In this document: positions 5,968-9,052 of the stretch, piece by piece
How positions within the stretch are numbered: position 1 is the first letter of the stretch
Layout of the letters: every line of letters starts with the position of its first letter
From: Chthoniobacterales bacterium
GTDB taxonomy: Bacteria > Verrucomicrobiota > Verrucomicrobiia > Chthoniobacterales > UBA10450
DNA: 9,052 bases
Reading direction: 5' to 3'
NCBI GenBank assembly: GCA_013695905.1
Contig: JACCZQ010000167.1
Coordinates: 1 to 9,052 of the forward strand
The notes under the pieces: model-generated
Told to the model about the DNA's origin: nothing
The model's input: the letters and a program-made list of their open reading frames with translations, nothing else
Database searches by the model: none
Made by a program: the position numbers and the translations under genes

Positions 5968-6420
5968 TCACGCTGTCGCATTCTGCCGCACCGCCTCGAA
6001 CAGCACGATCGCCACCGCCGTCGCCAGATTCAGGCTGCGCGTCCCGTGCATCGGGATCGTGAGACAATGATCCGCGTTTGCGGCGAGCAGCACCTCCGGC
6101 AGTCCTTTAGTCTCCCGGCCGAACACGAGAAAATCTCCCGCGCGAAACTGCTGCGCGTAGTAGGCCCGCTGCGTCTTCGTCGTCAGAAAAAAGAATCGCG
6201 CGTCCGCTCCCTGCGCCTGTTGCAACTCGTCGAACGAGCCCCAGAGCCGCACGTCCACCTCCTTCCAATAGTCGAGCCCCGCACGCTGCAGCTGCCGATC
6301 ATCGATCGAGAACCCCAGCGGCTGCACCAGGTGCAGAGTCGATCCCGTCGCGAGGCAAAGCCGCCCGATATTCCCGGTATTCGGCGGAATCTCCGGCTCG
6401 ACCAGCACGACGTTGAACAC
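5968..6420 (-). CDS. trmL: tRNA (cytidine/uridine(34)-2'-O)-methyltransferase TrmL
   Basis: 150-residue SPOUT-class methyltransferase that 2'-O-methylates the wobble nucleotide (C34/U34) of leucine tRNAs using S-adenosylmethionine. It follows E. coli TrmL closely: N-terminal VVLVEPEIPPNTGNIGRLC, then QPLGFSIDDRQLQRAGLDYW, the knot motifs FLVFGRETKGLP and IPMHGTRSLNLATAVAIVLFE. Length is typical of the minimal SPOUT enzymes. The start is GTG 6420, exactly where the family N-terminus falls; there is no ATG nearby and no clear Shine-Dalgarno. Nine bases upstream the palindromic repeat 6430-6500 begins. It lies 80 nt downstream of tal in the same orientation and may be co-transcribed with it through that hairpin. 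The product is cytoplasmic. Confidence 0.93.
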   Translation of the reverse strand: MFNVVLVEPEIPPNTGNIGRLCLATGSTLHLVQPLGFSIDDRQLQRAGLDYWKEVDVRLWGSFDELQQAQGADARFFFLTTKTQRAYYAQQFRAGDFLVFGRETKGLPEVLLAANADHCLTIPMHGTRSLNLATAVAIVLFEAVRQNATA

Positions 6421-6429
6421 AGAGATTCG

Positions 6430-6500
6430 TCCGCAGATTTCGCAGATGAACGCAGATGGGCAGCCGCAGAAAAATCTGCGTCAATCTGCAAATCTGCGGA
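6430..6500. repeat. Palindromic 'GCAGAT' repeat element filling the tal-trmL gap
   Basis: Two arms, 6430-6457 and 6474-6500, are reverse complements except for one bulged base (6441) and two mismatches, with a 16-nt loop. Each arm has three GCAGAT units (TCCGCAGATTTCGCAGAT on the left). The right arm ends at the base before the tal stop codon (TAA, complement of 6501-6503); the left arm begins 9 nt from the trmL GTG. It resembles dispersed 'ATCTGCG' intergenic repeats seen in some bacterial genomes; that resemblance is from memory and unverified. No T-tract, so not a standard terminator. Confidence 0.85.
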
Positions 6501-7481
6501 TTAAATCTTCCCCGCCACCAGCTTCTCCAGCTTCACGATATCCGCCGCAAACTTCCGGATTCCCTCCGCCGTCTTCTCCGTCGCCATCGCGTCTTCATTG
6601 AGCAACCACCGGAACGTCTTCTCATCCGGCGTGATCCGCTCCAACTCTGCGCTCTTCGCCTTCTCCGGCGACAACTTTCGCTCCATAGGTTCATGCGACT
6701 CCGCCAGCTGCCCCATCAATTCCGGCGAGATCGTCAACAAATCACAACCCGCCAGCTCCACGATCTGGCTCACGTTGCGGAAGCTCGCCCCCATCACCTC
6801 CGTCGGGTGTCCGAACTTCTTGTAGTAAGTGTAAATCTCCTGCACCGACTGCACCCCCGGATCTTCCGCGCCCGTGTAGTCGCGCCCCTTCGCGGCCTTG
6901 AACCAATCATAAATCCGCCCCACAAACGGCGAGATCAGCTGCACCTTCGCCTCCGCGCAGCGCACCGCCTGCACCAGCGAGAAGAGCAGCGTCATATTGC
7001 ATTTGATCCCATCCCGCTGCAGCTCCTCCGCCGCCAGAATCCCCTCCCAGGTCGAAGCGATCTTAATCAGCACCCGCTCCCGCCCGATCCCCTGCTTCTC
7101 GTAAAGCTCGATCAACTGCCGCGCCTTCCGCAGCGTCGCCTCCACATCGAACGAAAGCCGCGCATCCACCTCCGTCGAGACCCGCCCCGGCACAATCTGC
7201 AAAATCTGTGTCCCGTAAGAGATCAGCAGATGATCTATGATATCCTCCACCTGAGCAGTCCCGGTTAACGCCGAGCCTTTCCGGTCTTTCACCACCTCCT
7301 CGAGCAGGTGCCCATACTCCTCCTTCTGCGCCGCCGCGAAGATGAGACTCGGATTCGTCGTCGCATCCTGCGGTTCGAATTCGCGGATCGTCTGAAAATC
7401 CCCCGTATCCGCCACCACCTTCGTGAACTGCTTCAGCTGCTCCAGCTGGTTCGTTTCTTCCGCGACGGCTGTAGTGCTCAT
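6501..7481 (-). CDS. tal: Transaldolase (class I, TalB type)
   Basis: 326-residue pentose-phosphate-pathway enzyme that transfers a dihydroxyacetone unit from sedoheptulose 7-phosphate to glyceraldehyde 3-phosphate, giving erythrose 4-phosphate and fructose 6-phosphate. The Schiff-base lysine is K140 in [13 protein letters not shown] (K132 of E. coli TalB). Other active-site residues in the expected places are D25 in VVADTGDF, E104 in [12 protein letters not shown] and T164 in [12 protein letters not shown]; the TTNPSLI and [11 protein letters not shown] motifs are also present. Length matches the TalB subfamily rather than the short (about 220-residue) class. ATG 7481 lies about 8 residues before the family N-terminus. 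No Shine-Dalgarno is present and a promoter-like -10 sits 6 nt upstream, suggesting a leaderless message. It is divergent from the CDP-alcohol transferase gene and upstream of trmL. Confidence 0.97.
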   Translation of the reverse strand: MSTTAVAEETNQLEQLKQFTKVVADTGDFQTIREFEPQDATTNPSLIFAAAQKEEYGHLLEEVVKDRKGSALTGTAQVEDIIDHLLISYGTQILQIVPGRVSTEVDARLSFDVEATLRKARQLIELYEKQGIGRERVLIKIASTWEGILAAEELQRDGIKCNMTLLFSLVQAVRCAEAKVQLISPFVGRIYDWFKAAKGRDYTGAEDPGVQSVQEIYTYYKKFGHPTEVMGASFRNVSQIVELAGCDLLTISPELMGQLAESHEPMERKLSPEKAKSAELERITPDEKTFRWLLNEDAMATEKTAEGIRKFAADIVKLEKLVAGKI

Positions 7482-7487
7482 GTCGTT

Positions 7488-7515
7488 ATAGTAAGACCTA
7501 CCGCGCCGCGCACAA
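7488..7515 (-). promoter_or_regulatory. Possible promoter of tal
   Basis: On the minus strand TTGTGC (7515-7510), a 16-nt spacer and TACTAT (7493-7488). The -10 is only 6 nt from the tal ATG, as in the mcsA case. The match is moderate (four of six at each box), so this is tentative. Confidence 0.3.
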
Positions 7516-7555
7516 TACTTGACGTAAGCGCCTCCTCTGGAAGGCTGCCGCTTCA

Positions 7556-8815
7556 GTGTCCGCCCGTCCGCTCCCTCACGTCTATATCATAGCGGACGCG
7601 CCTGCAGCTCTCCTGCCGCTGTGTGGAGTGGGAATGCTGGAACGCCACCTGCGTGTCGCGCAGCGGCTCGGTTTTCGTGAAGCCACCGTGCTCACCACCA
7701 CCTTTGCCGAGATCAACCAGCACTTGGAAAAACCCTCGTGGGCCCGCGCCAAACTGCAGGTGGAACTCCGAATCTGCGACACAAGGGACGTCACCGCGCA
7801 GCAGCTCACGTCCGAGGTGGGGCCTGTGCTGGTGGTCCCCGCCGACAGCTACTGCGACCCGCGCCTCCTGAAGGCGCTGCTCGAACCAGAAACATCCGCA
7901 GCACTCTACGATTCCGCACCACCCGACCGTCTCCGCCCGCTGCTCGAAAACGTGACACAGGTCACCGGCGGCCACTTCGTGGGCCCGGTGCTCCTCCACC
8001 GCGCCACGCTCGCGAGCCTCAATCCCGACGCACCACTCCGCGAAGAACTCGCCACCACCCGCCTAACGAGTGTCGATGTGGCGGCGCAGTCCGATTACAT
8101 CGTCAGCACCCGCCGTCACGTGCGGCCGCTGTGGTTCCCCGCTCCTGCACCAGAACACCGCCGCCTCGCAGAATCACTCATCCTCGACACCGCGCAGAAA
8201 GGCACCCTCGACATCCCCGCGCGAATCCACGGCCCGATCGAGACATTCCTTGTGTCACATTTGTGCAAGACCAGCATCACGCCCAACCAGCTCACGCTGC
8301 TCACGATGCTCGTCAGCCTCACCGTCATCGTGCAGTTCGCCAGCGGCTGGATCTGGAGCGGCGTCATCACCGCACTCATCGTCGGCGTGCTCGACGGTCT
8401 CGACGGCAAACAAGCCCGCGTGACGGTGCAAACCACCGAGGTTGGCGAGTGGGAGCACGAGCTCGATTACGTCCTTGAAACTTCCTGGTGGCTGGCGCTC
8501 GCCTACCACTTCCACTCTACGCAGCAGGTGCCGCACGCCTGGTGGCTGGTCGGCGTGTTGCTCGTGCTCGATCTGCTCGATCGCGCCGGCCGCGGCCTTG
8601 TGAAACGCAAAATCGGCCGCGACCTCGACGACGCCACCCGCTTCGATCAGCAGGTGCGGCTCGTCGGCGGCAGGCGGAACACCTTTATCTGGATTCTGGC
8701 CATTGCGACGCTGCTCTTCGCCGCGCCCGCCGCCGGATTCGTCGTGCTCTGCTGGTGGGGAATTGCCACGGCAGTCATTCACCTCACCCGCGAGGTGTGG
8801 ATCTGCGCGAGATAA
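7556..8815 (+). CDS. Membrane CDP-alcohol phosphatidyltransferase fused to a degenerate nucleotidyltransferase-like domain
   Basis: 419 residues in two parts. Residues 1-190 resemble a sugar/inositol-phosphate nucleotidyltransferase: [22 protein letters not shown] (19-40) and [15 protein letters not shown] (91-105, with D97) fit that fold, but the N-terminal strand is followed by ADAPAALL instead of the GxGxR nucleotide-binding loop, so activity is doubtful. After a linker with [16 protein letters not shown], residues about 235-415 are a hydrophobic CDP-alcohol phosphatidyltransferase domain with five or six membrane helices. Its motif is D280-x2-D283-G284-x2-A287-R288-x8-G297, but the usual third and fourth aspartates are H301 and Y305; D304 and E308 lie three residues later. 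The architecture recalls inositol-phosphate cytidylyltransferase/DIPP-synthase fusions; the real substrate is unknown. The start is GTG 7556 with GGAAGG 11 nt upstream. No terminator follows. Confidence 0.85.
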   Translation: MSARPLPHVYIIADAPAALLPLCGVGMLERHLRVAQRLGFREATVLTTTFAEINQHLEKPSWARAKLQVELRICDTRDVTAQQLTSEVGPVLVVPADSYCDPRLLKALLEPETSAALYDSAPPDRLRPLLENVTQVTGGHFVGPVLLHRATLASLNPDAPLREELATTRLTSVDVAAQSDYIVSTRRHVRPLWFPAPAPEHRRLAESLILDTAQKGTLDIPARIHGPIETFLVSHLCKTSITPNQLTLLTMLVSLTVIVQFASGWIWSGVITALIVGVLDGLDGKQARVTVQTTEVGEWEHELDYVLETSWWLALAYHFHSTQQVPHAWWLVGVLLVLDLLDRAGRGLVKRKIGRDLDDATRFDQQVRLVGGRRNTFIWILAIATLLFAAPAAGFVVLCWWGIATAVIHLTREVWICAR

Positions 8816-8835
8816 CACCAGCGGCGTTGCCACAG

Positions 8836-9052
8836 CTTCCGGGGAGCGCACGCTTGCAGCGGCTGGTTTTCGCATTCTGCGAAAACGAACTTCCAAAACT
8901 GTCGCAGCCTCTCAGACATTCGGATACCAGCCGCGGCGCAAGCAGCGTCGCTCCCTGCAGATAGGAACGCTTTTCCTTCAGCCACACCCTCAAAAAGCCT
9001 GTATCGGCAGAATGCCTCGACCAGCACGCTACAAGCGTGCGCTCCCCGGAAG
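8836..9052. repeat. Inverted repeat family B: perfect 21-nt arms at 8836-8856 and 9032-9052
   Basis: The left arm begins CTTCCGGGGAGCGCACGC and the right arm is its exact reverse complement over 21 nt, ending at the window edge so it may continue. Inward of the perfect arms both sides keep a related sequence (AGCG, GCTGGT and GCATTCTGC in the same order), so each copy is at least 45 nt long. This looks like two opposite copies of a dispersed repeat. No transposase is encoded in the 175 nt between the arms. Confidence 0.8.
8866..8886. repeat. 9-bp perfect hairpin inside the left repeat-B copy
   Basis: GTTTTCGCA-TTC-TGCGAAAAC forms a 9-bp stem with a 3-nt loop, 50 nt after the plus-strand gene's stop codon. 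It is not followed by a T-tract on either strand. The right repeat copy has a shorter counterpart, GGCA-TTC-TGCC, with the same loop. Confidence 0.7.

Larger units (their letters stand above)
8816..9052. other. Non-coding right end of the window
   Basis: No convincing gene is present in this 237-nt stretch. Short open frames here run through the repeat-B copies and match nothing recognisable. Contents are the two inverted repeat-B arms, the hairpin, and roughly 110 nt of unremarkable sequence between. Confidence 0.6.

Noticed and set aside
6456..7268. Plus-strand frame opposite transaldolase
   Set aside because: Leu/Arg/His-rich antisense frame over a complete, catalytic-residue-bearing tal gene.
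8866..8886. Intrinsic terminator for the plus-strand gene
   Set aside because: The stem is good but no T-tract follows, and it lies inside a dispersed repeat copy that occurs again nearby.
8836..9052. Insertion sequence bounded by the inverted repeats
   Set aside because: The interior is only 175 nt with no transposase frame, and the homology continues inward from the arms, as expected for two repeat copies rather than IS ends.

Overview
The window is a GC-rich bacterial chromosome segment of ordinary housekeeping genes, tightly packed and almost all on the minus strand. A lolD-type ATPase (lipoprotein export to an outer membrane), exported Gram-negative-style proteins, an mcsA-mcsB-clpC cluster and several families of dispersed palindromic intergenic repeats together suggest a Gram-negative of the Verrucomicrobiota (Chthoniobacter/Spartobacteria-like). 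That placement is inference from gene content and style; there is no rRNA or other marker here to prove it.

Layout, left to right. At 1-1770 (minus) lies the protein-arginine-phosphorylation quality-control operon mcsA, mcsB, clpC, with overlapping stop/start codons; clpC runs off the left edge. A good -35/-10 sits so close to the mcsA ATG that the transcript may be leaderless. At 1860-2822 (minus) is a class IV branched-chain aminotransferase (ilvE). A 340-nt gap (about 2859-3196) follows, filled by three copies, in alternating orientation, of a hairpin-forming repeat. At 3197-3862 (minus) is an ABC ATPase of the LolD/MacB class without its permease. A strong intrinsic terminator (3911-3953) closes the next minus-strand unit, two tandem paralogous secreted proteins with C-terminal peptidoglycan-binding domains (3977-4804 and 4852-5874). 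Their last 110 residues align without gaps at about 60% identity, while their N-terminal halves are unrelated low-complexity sequence.

At 5968-6420 (minus) is the tRNA methyltransferase trmL and at 6501-7481 (minus) the transaldolase tal. The gap between these two is almost entirely a palindromic 'GCAGAT' element touching the tal stop codon and lying nine bases from the trmL GTG start. Divergent from tal, on the plus strand at 7556-8815, is a membrane protein joining a degenerate nucleotidyltransferase-like domain to a CDP-alcohol phosphatidyltransferase domain with a shifted acidic motif. The last 237 nt hold no gene but carry a different repeat family: a perfect 21-nt inverted pair 175 nt apart plus a 9-bp hairpin.

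No mobile element, CRISPR array, RNA gene or defence system was seen. The most unusual items are the CDP-alcohol phosphatidyltransferase fusion with its altered motif, the tandem secreted peptidoglycan-binding paralogues, the ctsR-less mcsAB-clpC operon, and the three palindromic repeat families occupying intergenic space.
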